Part shown: positions 16,335 to 24,675 of the stretch, piece after piece
Layout of the letters: each line of letters begins with the position of its first letter
Position numbering within the stretch: the stretch's first letter is position 1
From: Cognatundibacterium crateris
GTDB taxonomy: Bacteria; Pseudomonadota; Gammaproteobacteria; Burkholderiales; Burkholderiaceae_D
Assembly: GCF_010078235.1 (NCBI RefSeq)
Contig: NZ_JAABOS010000002.1
Span: 1 to 64,000 of the forward strand
Direction: 5' to 3'
DNA length: 64,000 nt
Program-made: the position numbers and the translations under genes
The notes under the pieces: model-generated
The model's database searches: none
Seen by the model: the letters and a program-made list of their open reading frames with translations, nothing else
What the model was told of the DNA's origin: nothing

Positions 16335-17239
16335 CAGCAAAACACCTCCCGCTGATCTAAAGGCGCCGTGGCAACCCAACAAACACCGAGCGCCTGATTT
16401 GAAAAGAATGTCATGCCATCACTATTATGATCAGCCGCTATTTGCATTACATGGCAATATGCAGCAAATGCATCCGTACCGTACGGTAGCTGATAGTAGT
16501 TTTTTTCTGGGACTACAATGCCCCGAGACGACCAATAGCGCTTCTTATTTAGGTCATGGGTATTTTGGTCTTTGGTAATGTATTTGCTGATATACCCTGC
16601 GAGCTTGTGTGCGCCATGTTTACCAAAGCCAAATTTATGCGGATCACGCACATTAATTTGACCACCCTGCTTTCCATCATCTGATAGGCCAACAATTTTC
16701 TGCCAAATAGAGCGAATCAATTGATAGACCTGTCTACCGCGAACAGCAATATGTATGTGGTATGCACCGCGTACTTGCTTTTCAACAGTCGCAACATAGT
16801 GGAATTGTCTGTGCCTTCCCATACGCCGCCGAAATGAATCGTAGTCTTTCTTCAAGCGATCCATATCCTGCATATTTTCTCGGTAAGTTAAGGTAATCAT
16901 TCGGTCTGCTCCAATCGTCTTGCAGCGAAGCCTAACTGCCTGCCGTGCGCGTTTTGCGCAGTCATCGTTATTCTGTTCTCGCTTTTCAGATTCGCCACGC
17001 TTAGCAAGATTTCTAGTTGGTAAAAAGCCTGTTTGTTTAATAAGAACAGAGCGAGACGCACATATTTCTCGCTGTCCATCCGGAAACTGCCTGTCATAAA
17101 CCATCCAAGTAGTTTTAAGTACAGGACCATCATCAAGCAACCAATTTGCAGTCTCATCTTCCGTCGCTGGGCGACAGTCTTCGAAATCGAATTCAAAATC
17201 ATTGATAGAACGAATGGAATCATCTATATTTCTAGTCAT
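16334..17239 (-). CDS. rep: rolling-circle replication initiator (HUH endonuclease)
   Basis: A 301-residue Rep that would nick the double-stranded phage form to start rolling-circle replication. HUH motifs are visible in order: motif I MITLTYREN (114-122), motif II HIH (161-163 in GAYHIHIAVRG) and motif III with tyrosines 216 and 220 in AGYISKYITKD. It corresponds functionally to gpII of Ff phages. The probable origin lies directly upstream at 17.4-17.6 kb. The N-terminal ~110 residues are unassigned. It is coupled to the DUF4224 gene and int. Confidence 0.88.
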   Translation of the reverse strand: MTRNIDDSIRSINDFEFDFEDCRPATEDETANWLLDDGPVLKTTWMVYDRQFPDGQREICASRSVLIKQTGFLPTRNLAKRGESEKREQNNDDCAKRARQAVRLRCKTIGADRMITLTYRENMQDMDRLKKDYDSFRRRMGRHRQFHYVATVEKQVRGAYHIHIAVRGRQVYQLIRSIWQKIVGLSDDGKQGGQINVRDPHKFGFGKHGAHKLAGYISKYITKDQNTHDLNKKRYWSSRGIVVPEKNYYQLPYGTDAFAAYCHVMQIAADHNSDGMTFFSNQALGVCWVATAPLDQREVFC

Positions 17240-17674
17240 TGATGCAGCTCCTAAATATTTGTGTCAATCATGGAGACGAACACTTGCCGGTGTTGCGTCT
17301 CTTTTTTCTTTATGAAATAAAAAAAACTCTTATAAAACTTATTTATGTCTCTTTTGGCCTATCGAGTATTTGCTGGTTTTCGTTAAGTGTCCCTAATACA
17401 AGTTTAGGCGCGCTGCGCGCGCGTCCGTCCTCGCTGTCGCTGCGGGCGTTGCGCTGCTCACTTCGCCTCACTGCAACGTCAAAACCTGCAAAAACTACTG
17501 TGCTACCTCCCCGCGCTTAAACATGCTTGTTTGCGGGATACGCTGTTCGCTTCGCGAAGGTCTACCGACCCGGCAGCTACCGCAACCATCGGACGATAAA
17601 GCTGTCCGACCGCTACATGTTTAAGAAGAACCTATTTCGTTATTTCACCGCCGAATGGTCTGCAATGAATCAAC
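17240..17674. other. probable phage replication origin / packaging signal region
   Basis: This non-coding stretch between rep and the secretin operon contains unusually GC-rich, hairpin-dense DNA inside an AT-rich prophage. A 10-bp perfect inverted repeat (CTTAAACATG at 17516-17525, its complement at 17616-17625) encloses 90 bp. Inside are smaller hairpins: TTCGC/GCGAA around 17549-17561, and TCGGAC/GTCCGA around 17589-17609. A palindromic GCGCGC-rich run lies at 17407-17422. Position next to an HUH rep and stable single-strand foldback fit the nick origin and packaging signal of a filamentous phage. The exact nick site cannot be assigned. Confidence 0.6.
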
Positions 17675-18033
17675 TATCGCTTTGGGTGCAACGACTTTTT
17701 CAAACGGACACGGATTCTGCGACGAGCAGCATATTTCTTACTCATATTTTTCGTCACAATAATCAGAAATTCTCCGTCAGAGGACGCATCGATCAAGCTA
17801 CCTGCATGCAATTTCATGACTCGCAAAATTTCGTTTGGCAATCTTAAAAACCATTTATTTTTTGTTCGACTAAACAGAAGTGAATTTTTAAGAACGTAAG
17901 AAAATTTTCCAGAAATGCGATTCCGCTTTCTCTTGAATTGAAGGAGCGAGATATACAGTCTCGTACTTTTATATTTAAGGGTTAACAATTTTCGATACTT
18001 GCAACAGCAATAGAATTTCGGTCTTAGAATCAC
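17674..18033 (-). CDS. small protein with AbrB/MazE-like segment
   Basis: A 119-codon frame starting at GTG overlaps the secretin 3' end by 59 bp. The middle part, KWFLRLPNEILRVMKLHAGSLIDASSDGEFLIIV (about residues 60-93), resembles the swapped-hairpin DNA-binding fold of AbrB/MazE proteins (xLRLPxEIL...GL..GsxvxvsxxdGxxxI). A basic tail follows. The start is uncertain; the first ~50 residues are Lys/Arg/Tyr-rich and may not be translated. It could be a phage regulator, an orphan antitoxin or a chance frame. No ribosome-binding site is obvious. Confidence 0.4.
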   Translation of the reverse strand: MILRPKFYCCCKYRKLLTLKYKSTRLYISLLQFKRKRNRISGKFSYVLKNSLLFSRTKNKWFLRLPNEILRVMKLHAGSLIDASSDGEFLIIVTKNMSKKYAARRRIRVRLKKSLHPKR

Positions 18034-19276
18034 TCTTGCTGGAGCTATGAAACACCTTAGGTAAAAATGACAAACCAGACGTGCTTTCGTTGTCCTTCTC
18101 TTGAGTCAGCCCCCCAAGCACAATCAGCTCACCATCACCTACCGTTACGGTGGTAGACAGTTCCCGTTTCGTCAGCGTTGGAGAATCATTTACCCCTGTT
18201 TCAGTTTTGACGAAATCGCTAATCTGCTGATCCACTTGCAAATCAATACCAGATTCGCGTACCTGTGCGGTCAGGCCAAGGATGACGCCAGAAGATCGAT
18301 ATGTGATTGACTGAATAGGCTGGCCACCGCCCTGGGGATACGAAACAGAGCCAAGCGTAGGCACGTCCTGCCCCACCATAATGCGTGAAGCTATACCTGA
18401 TTTCACGCGCAAGTTAGGCGTACTGACGGCTTTGAATCGCGTATCTCCTGCCAGTGCAGAAAATACCGCGTCGATGCTGTTCGTCTTAATGGTTACGGCG
18501 TTCGCTAAGCTGGAAGGATCACCCAAATTGATACCGATTTTTCTGCCTAGAATATTCAACGCCAAAGAGAACGCTGTACCGTCTTTCTTTCCTGTCGAAA
18601 CTTCATATACCACTGCCTTCACAGATACTTCACCGACCGCGGTGTCTACTTGCGGCAAAAGTTTTTTGAGAAGAGTGATTTCGTCTGTTGTGCCATGAAA
18701 GATCAGCGTATCGCTATCCTGATCGATCATGGACGCTGCTGAACCCTGCGGTGCAATTGCAGATGCGGATGGTGTGCCAGTGATGCCAGAAACTGCAGGC
18801 GCATGAATCTGGCGATTAACCGTAAAATTGCCCACTTTAAATATAGGTGTCAGCAAGCCGACGATATAAGAAAGTGGTCGATAACGAGTGCGATAAACAA
18901 ATACTTCTTGAGTCGGCTCTGTCTTCCCTGCTGTTTTTTTGGTCGCTATAAAATCTACGCCATTGCGTGTTTCAACAGCAAAACCTAGCGCATCCAGAAA
19001 GTTTTTCCAAAACTGGTGCAAATCTCCGCTACCGGAATCAAAGCGAAATGAGACTTGCCTATCATCTCGCAGGACGGCTGGATCGATGACATAAGGCTGC
19101 TTTAAGGCTTCCATGTATACCAAACCAATAACCTGGGATACGGTAATCGCCTGAAAATCAAACTTAACTGGATTCGGCAAACCCTGAATAGGTAGGCGTA
19201 TATTCGGAACCGGTGAAATTTCGGTTCCAATGGCCGGCAACGCAAATACGAAGAAGAGTGCTGGCAACCATTTCAT
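17975..19276 (-). CDS. phage secretin (gpIV / PilQ-like outer-membrane channel)
   Basis: A 433-residue secretin for extrusion of phage filaments across the outer membrane. An N-terminal signal peptide (MKWLPALFFVFALPAIG) and small N-domains lead to the C-terminal secretin domain. Typical features there are VGQDVPTLGSVSYPQGGG, SGVILGLTAQV and the closing ELSTTVTVGDGELIVLGGLTQE. It overlaps the zot stop by four bases. Many inoviruses borrow host secretins, so carrying its own is a useful marker of autonomy. Confidence 0.9.
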   Translation of the reverse strand: MKWLPALFFVFALPAIGTEISPVPNIRLPIQGLPNPVKFDFQAITVSQVIGLVYMEALKQPYVIDPAVLRDDRQVSFRFDSGSGDLHQFWKNFLDALGFAVETRNGVDFIATKKTAGKTEPTQEVFVYRTRYRPLSYIVGLLTPIFKVGNFTVNRQIHAPAVSGITGTPSASAIAPQGSAASMIDQDSDTLIFHGTTDEITLLKKLLPQVDTAVGEVSVKAVVYEVSTGKKDGTAFSLALNILGRKIGINLGDPSSLANAVTIKTNSIDAVFSALAGDTRFKAVSTPNLRVKSGIASRIMVGQDVPTLGSVSYPQGGGQPIQSITYRSSGVILGLTAQVRESGIDLQVDQQISDFVKTETGVNDSPTLTKRELSTTVTVGDGELIVLGGLTQEKDNESTSGLSFLPKVFHSSSKSDSKTEILLLLQVSKIVNP

Positions 19277-20373
19277 TTAACGACCTCTGCTGCCGTTGCT
19301 GCGACGATGCCAGAACCGCCACGATTTACCGCGCCCGACCACCGTGTTACCTTGTCGCCGTCAATATCACCGATTACAGCTTGCCCATGCGATTGAAACA
19401 TCGACGGGGATTCGACCCGCAATCTTCCCACAGAATTGACAACCACAATCCAGCGCGTGCCGTTGGCAAGATACTCGCCGGCGTAGCGCCATTCTTGCGA
19501 GAAGTTAGGTTTGGGTGGCTCGAATTTAACTGTGGCCGCAACCCCGTTAGTACGTTCAGCTTGTCCAGGCGTATTGCTTTTAGCTGAAATCAGTTTCGTA
19601 CTCATACCATCAGGCGTGTGATGAAAGAAACGCCATGCGGATACGCCGCCGACTGTAATACACAAGACAGTGCCTATCGCATAAAGCCAAAGGGTTTTGT
19701 TGGCGAGAATATTCTGACGCTTATCGATTGCAGTTTCAGTTCCCTTGCCACCGGCATAACTCTGATACAACGGGAAAATTTCAGGATTATATTTTTTTTG
19801 GCGATCATCAATCCTTGTCTTTGCGTTGAGTTTCCAGCCTTCATAAATCTCAACACGATAGCGTGTAGAAAATCCCAAGGATTTATGCTTTTGCGTGCGG
19901 AATGCGAACTCAATCACATTCTTGACTGAGCGATGCAAACCGGTGATGTCTTGTGTCATCAAAACCACGTCACAGGCAACAGACGTATCGGAGTGCACAT
20001 AGTGACGATGCATCCGGAAAAATTGCATATGTTCGTGACTGAGCTTGCCGCAATCGGTTCCCCAAAAGCGCCACGCTTCATCAATCGCCACCAAATCACC
20101 ACCTTGAACAACGGATACCAATTCAGGTTTCTCTTCATCCGGAAAAAACTGAGGCTCTGAAATGCGTTCGTTACCGACGTGAATAATTTTTCCGAGTTTG
20201 TCTGCATTGGCATCACGCTTACTAATCAGATAATCATGCACAAGGTCTTCATTAATTCCGGCGACATTGGTGACTACACGACGACCCTGCATGATGGCGT
20301 CAAGCATCGGACCTGAGACAAATTCGTAGGATTTACCAGAGCCTTGCAAGCCTACGTAAGCATTAATCGACAT
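19273..20373 (-). CDS. Zot-like assembly ATPase (gpI)
   Basis: A 366-residue Zot-family protein that drives filament assembly at the inner membrane. The Walker A is GLQGSGKSYE (8-17), and the Walker B region is GGDLVAIDEAWRFWG with Asp98-Glu99. A single membrane helix (TLWLYAIGTVLCITVGGVSAW, about 230-250) separates the cytoplasmic ATPase from a ~115-residue periplasmic tail expected to contact the secretin. It follows the DUF2523 gene by two bases and overlaps the secretin gene, the standard inovirus order. Confidence 0.93.
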   Translation of the reverse strand: MSINAYVGLQGSGKSYEFVSGPMLDAIMQGRRVVTNVAGINEDLVHDYLISKRDANADKLGKIIHVGNERISEPQFFPDEEKPELVSVVQGGDLVAIDEAWRFWGTDCGKLSHEHMQFFRMHRHYVHSDTSVACDVVLMTQDITGLHRSVKNVIEFAFRTQKHKSLGFSTRYRVEIYEGWKLNAKTRIDDRQKKYNPEIFPLYQSYAGGKGTETAIDKRQNILANKTLWLYAIGTVLCITVGGVSAWRFFHHTPDGMSTKLISAKSNTPGQAERTNGVAATVKFEPPKPNFSQEWRYAGEYLANGTRWIVVVNSVGRLRVESPSMFQSHGQAVIGDIDGDKVTRWSGAVNRGGSGIVAATAAEVVK

Positions 20374-20375
20374 AA

Positions 20376-20690
20376 TTATCCAATCACTGGAATACGGCGA
20401 ATGATGAACCGTGTCGCGTAAGCAGACACGACCGTCGATATGCCAGTAGAAACGCTAAATAAATCGAGGAAATACCACACTGAACTGGGAATGCCTGATA
20501 AGGCGCTTGCCAGCGAGGATGCTTGCGTCGCACCTGGATACAGATTTGAGGAAACCAGTACGTTGACGAATTCTTTGACGATAAAAAATAAGGCAAAGAA
20601 TGTGACAAATTTTACGAGGACAGAACGCAGCAAGAAACCAAGCATTGTTCGCAGTACAGATAACAGAATTCCAAATAATGCAGCTGGCAT
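20376..20690 (-). CDS. DUF2523 phage membrane protein (gpVI-like)
   Basis: A 104-residue hydrophobic protein with about three membrane helices (LFGILLSVLRTMLGFLL, FVTFFALFFIVKEFVNVLV and a C-terminal segment). It matches the size and position of DUF2523 proteins, the presumed equivalent of the gpVI minor coat protein that caps the virion. It sits between the adsorption-type protein and Zot, the normal inovirus position. Confidence 0.8.
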   Translation of the reverse strand: MPAALFGILLSVLRTMLGFLLRSVLVKFVTFFALFFIVKEFVNVLVSSNLYPGATQASSLASALSGIPSSVWYFLDLFSVSTGISTVVSAYATRFIIRRIPVIG

Positions 20691-20697
20691 GATGACC

Positions 20698-22335
20698 TCA
20701 GGCGGAAAGAAGGATAAACAGGCCGACGATGAGCCATACCACCAACATGATTGCGCCTAATGCGGCTCGATTTTGTTCGGCAATCGTGCAATGCGAATCC
20801 ATCACAAACGATTTTCCAAACACAGTGAAAGTCGGTTTTGGACAATCGGCGGAATGACCAGGTGTTTGAAATGAGCGCAATTCCGGCAGCAGCGAAATGA
20901 GCGGCGAGAGGATGCTGGCGGCGTCTGGCGTTTGTTCCAACGACGGGTCTGCAACACCAGGATCCGCCCCCATATCCACTTTAACTGGGTTGCCAACCAT
21001 GACAGTCGGCGTATTCATCACGTTCACATTTGTTCCAATCGCAGGAACGGGAGGTGGTGTCGGCGTAGGAACGGGTACAACGATGGTGACGGTCGGTGAC
21101 ACAGGAACAGTCTGCGTTCCTGGGGAACTCGCAGGTGTCAGCATGTCACCCAAAGTCGGTAATTGATTCTTTTGGTTTTGCTGCCATGTCGCGACGTCTG
21201 CTGCGGTAATTGGCTGACTCGCAGAATAGGGTTGTCCATGATAGTTTGGATCACTGGCAGCCTGCTGCCACGCTGCATTGGCGACTGCGGCAAGTTGATC
21301 GGCGGACAGAGGCATTTTCAGCGTGTCGTCTGTCATATTCGCAACTGCGTCAGACAGGTTATTGAATGTCTGCGGAGCATAGCGAGGATCGCCAAGCATA
21401 TTAGATGCATTGACTACTGGAGCGGTCGTCGTCGATGTCCACACACCATTATTATTTGTCCAATGCGTAGACATACTGCTCTGCACAAGGCGTGCTTGTT
21501 GACCAGGCACAGAGGGTTGCTGCCAAGCTGCACCCAAATAGATAACGGGGAATCCATCGGTATGCGGAGGCGTGGCAGCATTAATTGTGCTAACCCAAAT
21601 GCCATTGAATTTGTCAACATCAGATAACTGTTTTCCAACGACGACTACAGAACCGCCTGCGGTATAAAATGGAAAAGAAGATGCTGTGATTCCAGCAGGG
21701 AAAGCAGGGAATAAATTACACCAACTATCTGTCGCGTAGCACTGCGCCGTTTTAAACACCAACATTCCGGCCGATGCAGCATTGACATACGCATCGTTGA
21801 AAGGCGAGGTTGATGGCACGCTTGCTGGTGGTGCATAAGAACTGATATTCGTATTCGGAGCCGCATTCTGAATGCTTACCTTTCCATCCGCGGTTATTTT
21901 GACATTGGCGGTCGGAACACCAGGTGACACGGCTGCGGTATTGGCAAAATAAAGCGCACCAAGCGTGGTAATGGCGAGCGAAGCCGCGATTGTCATCCAT
22001 ACAGGAGCACCCGCGATGGCAAGCGCACCACCTGCGATTGCAGACGCAATGTTCAGTCCAGTCATTTGTCTGCTGATCCCAGCCATAGTTGCACTGTAAA
22101 TTGGATCATTGGCAGCCTTTGCCAGCCAGACCGCATCGTTTGCTGCGGCACCTTCAGCAACGGCAATACGATTAGCGACAATTCCCGCGACAGCCCGATT
22201 CATTACAAAATTTGCGGCTCGCGTCATTGGTAATGCCTGCGAATGAGCGAACTGCTGATGAATCAGCATGCAGCACAAAATGAAGACAACAAAAATGACT
22301 TTGAATTGCACCATCGAAATAAATTTTTTCTTCAT
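20698..22335 (-). CDS. TspB-like minor coat / adsorption protein (gpIII-like)
   Basis: A 545-residue secreted, membrane-anchored protein. The N-terminus has a signal sequence (VIFVVFILCCMLIHQQFAHSQA). The middle has a low-complexity Pro/Thr/Val stretch (PVPTPTPPPVPAIGTN). The C-terminus has a two-cysteine cluster (DCPKPTF ... DSHCTIAEQN) followed by one membrane helix (MLVVWLIVGLFILL). This domain order is that of TspB/gpIII-like inovirus tip proteins, which bind the host pilus or receptor. The start at 22335 overlaps the upstream stop (ATGA). The N-terminal half is unlike anything I recognise and probably sets host range. Confidence 0.75.
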   Translation of the reverse strand: MKKKFISMVQFKVIFVVFILCCMLIHQQFAHSQALPMTRAANFVMNRAVAGIVANRIAVAEGAAANDAVWLAKAANDPIYSATMAGISRQMTGLNIASAIAGGALAIAGAPVWMTIAASLAITTLGALYFANTAAVSPGVPTANVKITADGKVSIQNAAPNTNISSYAPPASVPSTSPFNDAYVNAASAGMLVFKTAQCYATDSWCNLFPAFPAGITASSFPFYTAGGSVVVVGKQLSDVDKFNGIWVSTINAATPPHTDGFPVIYLGAAWQQPSVPGQQARLVQSSMSTHWTNNNGVWTSTTTAPVVNASNMLGDPRYAPQTFNNLSDAVANMTDDTLKMPLSADQLAAVANAAWQQAASDPNYHGQPYSASQPITAADVATWQQNQKNQLPTLGDMLTPASSPGTQTVPVSPTVTIVVPVPTPTPPPVPAIGTNVNVMNTPTVMVGNPVKVDMGADPGVADPSLEQTPDAASILSPLISLLPELRSFQTPGHSADCPKPTFTVFGKSFVMDSHCTIAEQNRAALGAIMLVVWLIVGLFILLSA

Positions 22336-22583
22336 AGAACGACCCAAGCAATCAATTTGCAAGTCATCGTCAGTGCAGCAATGATTCCGATCACAATGAA
22401 AATTGCCATCGCGGTGTGAAATATCTGAAATCTATTCGTATAGATTTGATAGAACGGTATTACCGCTGCCAAGAAAAATGGCTCCCACCAAGATTTCGTT
22501 TCTTCGAAGGCCAAAATTTGAAATAAAGTATTGCAATAAACGACTGCACAAACGCAGCCAATCGCGATAAAAAATATCATCAT
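22332..22583 (-). CDS. small phage membrane protein, 83 aa
   Basis: An 83-residue protein with two hydrophobic helices (IFFIAIGCVCAVVYCNTLFQ and FIVIGIIAALTMTCKLIAWVV) around a charged loop. A clear GGAGAG ribosome-binding site precedes the ATG at 22583. It lies between the 29-aa gene and the adsorption protein, with ATGA coupling to the latter. It is probably a minor coat or assembly protein; no family recognised. Confidence 0.7.
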   Translation of the reverse strand: MMIFFIAIGCVCAVVYCNTLFQILAFEETKSWWEPFFLAAVIPFYQIYTNRFQIFHTAMAIFIVIGIIAALTMTCKLIAWVVL

Positions 22584-22592
22584 GATCTCTCC

Positions 22593-22682
22593 TTAACCGT
22601 TTTTTATCCCACTCACAACCGCCCAACCACTGACCATGCCCCAGGCAAAAATGATCAGATACCACAGTTCATTAATCGTCAT
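22593..22682 (-). CDS. 29-aa phage minor coat-like peptide
   Basis: A 29-codon frame (MTINELWYLIIFAWGMVSGW, then AVVSGIKNG) is preceded by a near-perfect AAGGA ribosome-binding site at normal spacing. It encodes one hydrophobic helix with a short basic tail. Size, position after the coat-protein terminator and composition recall gpVII/gpIX of Ff phages, which cap the leading end of the virion. Confidence 0.7.
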   Translation of the reverse strand: MTINELWYLIIFAWGMVSGWAVVSGIKNG

Positions 22683-22691
22683 TTCTCGTCC

Positions 22692-22718
22692 TTAAAAAAA
22701 GGGGCTGAATAGCCCCTT
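22692..22718 (-). terminator. terminator after the major coat gene
   Basis: An 8-bp perfect stem (AAGGGGCT/AGCCCCTT) with a four-base loop is followed on the minus strand by seven T's. It lies just past the major coat gene, as the central terminator does in Ff phages, so coat protein can be made in excess over downstream genes. Confidence 0.9.
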
Positions 22719-22743
22719 AAATTGCATAGGTCATGCGGTCGTT

Positions 22744-22977
22744 CTAGCGACCTTTGATCATACCGACCACAGTTTTTGCGCCGCGAATTGCGACGAATAA
22801 ACCAGCCAATGTTGCGCTAATGGCCAGCACTGCAGTAATTGTCGAAGTCATATCAACTGCGCCAGTTAATGAAGATAAGTCGGGGCCACCCGCAGCCTGT
22901 GCAGAACCCGCGAAGGTCAAACTCGACACAGCAATCGCACCAACCATTGCCAAACCGCGTTGAATATTTTTTTTCAT
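22744..22977 (-). CDS. major coat protein (gpVIII-like)
   Basis: A 77-residue precursor. A signal peptide (MKKNIQRGLAMVGAIAVSSL, ending AQA at 26-28) is followed by a mature protein of about 49 residues: acidic/polar N-terminus, one hydrophobic helix (ITAVLAISATLAGLFVAI) and a basic C-terminus (AKTVVGMIKGR) for contact with DNA. This is the classic class of filamentous phage major coat protein. The ATG at 22977 follows GGAG; a GTG three codons earlier is less likely. A strong terminator follows directly. Confidence 0.9.
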   Translation of the reverse strand: MKKNIQRGLAMVGAIAVSSLTFAGSAQAAGGPDLSSLTGAVDMTSTITAVLAISATLAGLFVAIRGAKTVVGMIKGR

Positions 22978-23023
22978 CTTTACCACTCCATTTTTAAATC
23001 CGGGGATGCGCCCGGTCGCATTG

Positions 23024-23314
23024 TTAGCCTCGGCGTATTACCCCTAGGGCTGAACCAATTCCTTGTGATACAAAATACAATCCAACTATCATGCTGAAGG
23101 CCAGCGACCAGATACCGCTTGCATATCCATAGTCAAAAGGCTCCGTCGCTGCCTCAAAATTTCCTTGCTGACTCGGATCAATGACGTACGCTTGCACCCC
23201 AGCCGGTGCAAACATCTGAGTACCCTGATCAGGGCACAATGAACGAACTGCCGGAGGCGGCGTATTCATGACAGGCGTACAGACGATTACTGTTTGTATT
23301 GATCCGGTCGGCAT
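23024..23314 (-). CDS. phage membrane protein, 96 aa
   Basis: A 96-residue protein with an N-terminal polar region containing two cysteines (VIVCTPV, SLCPDQG), an aromatic stretch and one C-terminal membrane helix (IWSLAFSMIVGLYFVSQGIGSALGVIRRG). Proteins of this layout sit between the single-strand-binding protein and the coat protein in many betaproteobacterial inoviruses; the function is not established. It starts two bases after the preceding stop, so it is coupled to that gene. Confidence 0.65.
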   Translation of the reverse strand: MPTGSIQTVIVCTPVMNTPPPAVRSLCPDQGTQMFAPAGVQAYVIDPSQQGNFEAATEPFDYGYASGIWSLAFSMIVGLYFVSQGIGSALGVIRRG

Positions 23315-23316
23315 TT

Positions 23317-23640
23317 TTAAGCCGCTTTCTTATCTTCTTTGGCTGGAACAGGGCGGGCAGATTGTCCAAATGAATGAAGATTTTTTAAACGGGCACCAAT
23401 TCGCTTTTCACGATCGACGACCAGCTCAAAGTCAGCTAAATATTCACCTGGCAAGGTTTCTGACAAGTGCTTTGGCAGCAGCAATTCGCCAACCATTATT
23501 TGTTCGCCTTTTTCATCATCGACATACTTGACAATGCACTGCGCTAATTTCATTTCACCGTCCATTCCGGTTTTTTTCGATGTGTATTTCAGTGTGTTTA
23601 TTCCTACGATTTGCAAATGATGCTTGTTATCGATTGACAT
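23317..23640 (-). CDS. single-stranded DNA-binding protein (gpV-like)
   Basis: A 107-residue protein in the position of the gpV helix-destabilising protein, first gene of the structural operon. It would coat newly made single strands and hand them to the assembly machine. Composition fits a small OB-fold protein: alternating beta-like segments (HHLQIVGINTLKYTSKK, QCIVKYVDDEKGEQIMVGE) and a charged C-terminal tail (AKEDKKAA). The family assignment rests on size, position and general pattern more than on a unique motif. Confidence 0.7.
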   Translation of the reverse strand: MSIDNKHHLQIVGINTLKYTSKKTGMDGEMKLAQCIVKYVDDEKGEQIMVGELLLPKHLSETLPGEYLADFELVVDREKRIGARLKNLHSFGQSARPVPAKEDKKAA

Positions 23641-23823
23641 ATTTTCCCTTTTCTTTTGTAGATGAAAACTTAATAAAATTTAAATGTAATCTCTGGTAAT
23701 TTGAATTCAATACAATCCCTAAACTCATGAAATTGAATCCCATTAGATGCTAATATTCATTTGTTTAAGACGTATATCCCATTGCGAACAGAGGATAAAC
23801 CGTTTAATTAAATTAATAAATCC

Positions 23824-23858
23824 ATCTAATTGAGTGAAAATATACACTTAATTAGATT
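23824..23858 (+). promoter_or_regulatory. promoter with overlapping palindromic operator of the phage repressor
   Basis: A 13-bp inverted repeat (ATCTAATTGAGTG at 23824-23836, its near-exact complement at 23845-23857, 12 of 13 positions) has an 8-bp spacer. It overlaps a plus-strand promoter: TTGAGT (23830-23835), 17 bp, TAGATT (23853-23858). The repressor gene starts 40 bp downstream. The arrangement suggests autoregulation and control of the divergent structural operon. Confidence 0.6.
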
Positions 23859-23898
23859 TTCAGGCAAGTTTTCTACAAAAAATTTAGGAGGGGAATTT

Positions 23899-24456
23899 AT
23901 GACTAACGGTTCAGACGGAAATGAATTAGTAAATCTGCGCGAAGAATTGAGCATGGATAGCATCGGAAGCAGACTAAAACTGCTGATACTTGCCGAAACC
24001 CCAGAAAAACGACGCTTTCCAATCCTCGAACATGCGACTGGCATTCCAGAAAATACTTGGAGAACTTGGTGGTCGAAGAAAGGTTCAGCCCCAAGCGGGG
24101 CGCTAGTATCAGCTGCAGCTAGAAATTGGCCGCAATTCGCATTTTGGCTAGCATCTGGATTAACGGATATTGAATTTGGTCATTGCATTCCAAAACTGCA
24201 TGTTGCAGTTCAGGGTTACGTGAGCAACTATCCTGAAGATAACTTTATTGCTGATCGAACTCTAGCAGGTGAATATTTTAGAGTATGCAGAGAAATACAA
24301 GACGCGAGAAAAAGTGACAATAAAGACGCAAACGAAAGAATTGATATTTTGAATAATACGAGGCAATTCATCATGAAAAAAAGACGCCACGAGATTCTAG
24401 AAGGCAAATTTTTTGAAAGAATTACTGGGCAAGCATTGGGGGTGAAAAATTTGTAA
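23899..24456 (+). CDS. phage regulatory protein, probable repressor
   Basis: A 185-residue protein and the first plus-strand gene of the prophage, divergent from the structural operon. A helix-turn-helix-like part is seen at about residues 25-80 (IGSRLKLLILAET, then ATGIPENTWRTWWSKKG, then ALVSAAARNWPQFAFWLASG). That pattern resembles phage DNA-binding regulators in which the WPQFAFWLASG segment follows the HTH. The C-terminal half is charged and helical. A perfect AGGAGGGG ribosome-binding site fixes the start at 23899. A palindrome overlapping its promoter is the likely operator. Confidence 0.7.
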   Translation: MTNGSDGNELVNLREELSMDSIGSRLKLLILAETPEKRRFPILEHATGIPENTWRTWWSKKGSAPSGALVSAAARNWPQFAFWLASGLTDIEFGHCIPKLHVAVQGYVSNYPEDNFIADRTLAGEYFRVCREIQDARKSDNKDANERIDILNNTRQFIMKKRRHEILEGKFFERITGQALGVKNL

Positions 24457-24675
24457 ATAAGACGAATTTGAATTAATTTTCGCCTCCGCGAAAATGTCTG
24501 AAAAAATTACGTTTATATAAAATAAAATCTACCTCAAAAATCACAATACAATAAGTAAGAGACCATGATTTATGAGGTAGCTATTTCCGCAGACTAAAAT
24601 AGTCTGAAAATATACGAACACCGTCGCACTTCATTAACGCTCGTTAAAGTTTCTGCTAACTACCGAGAAGCGCAC

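Noticed and set aside
17516-17625. Possible integron attC-like site
   Set aside because: The long-range inverted repeat and inner hairpins recall attC, but the core GTTRRRY/RYYYAAC motifs are missing and no integron integrase or cassette is present; a phage origin fits better.
17239-17847. Two plus-strand open frames over the prophage intergenic region
   Set aside because: They run through the palindromic origin-like DNA, lack ribosome-binding sites and read as low-complexity Arg/Ser-rich peptides.
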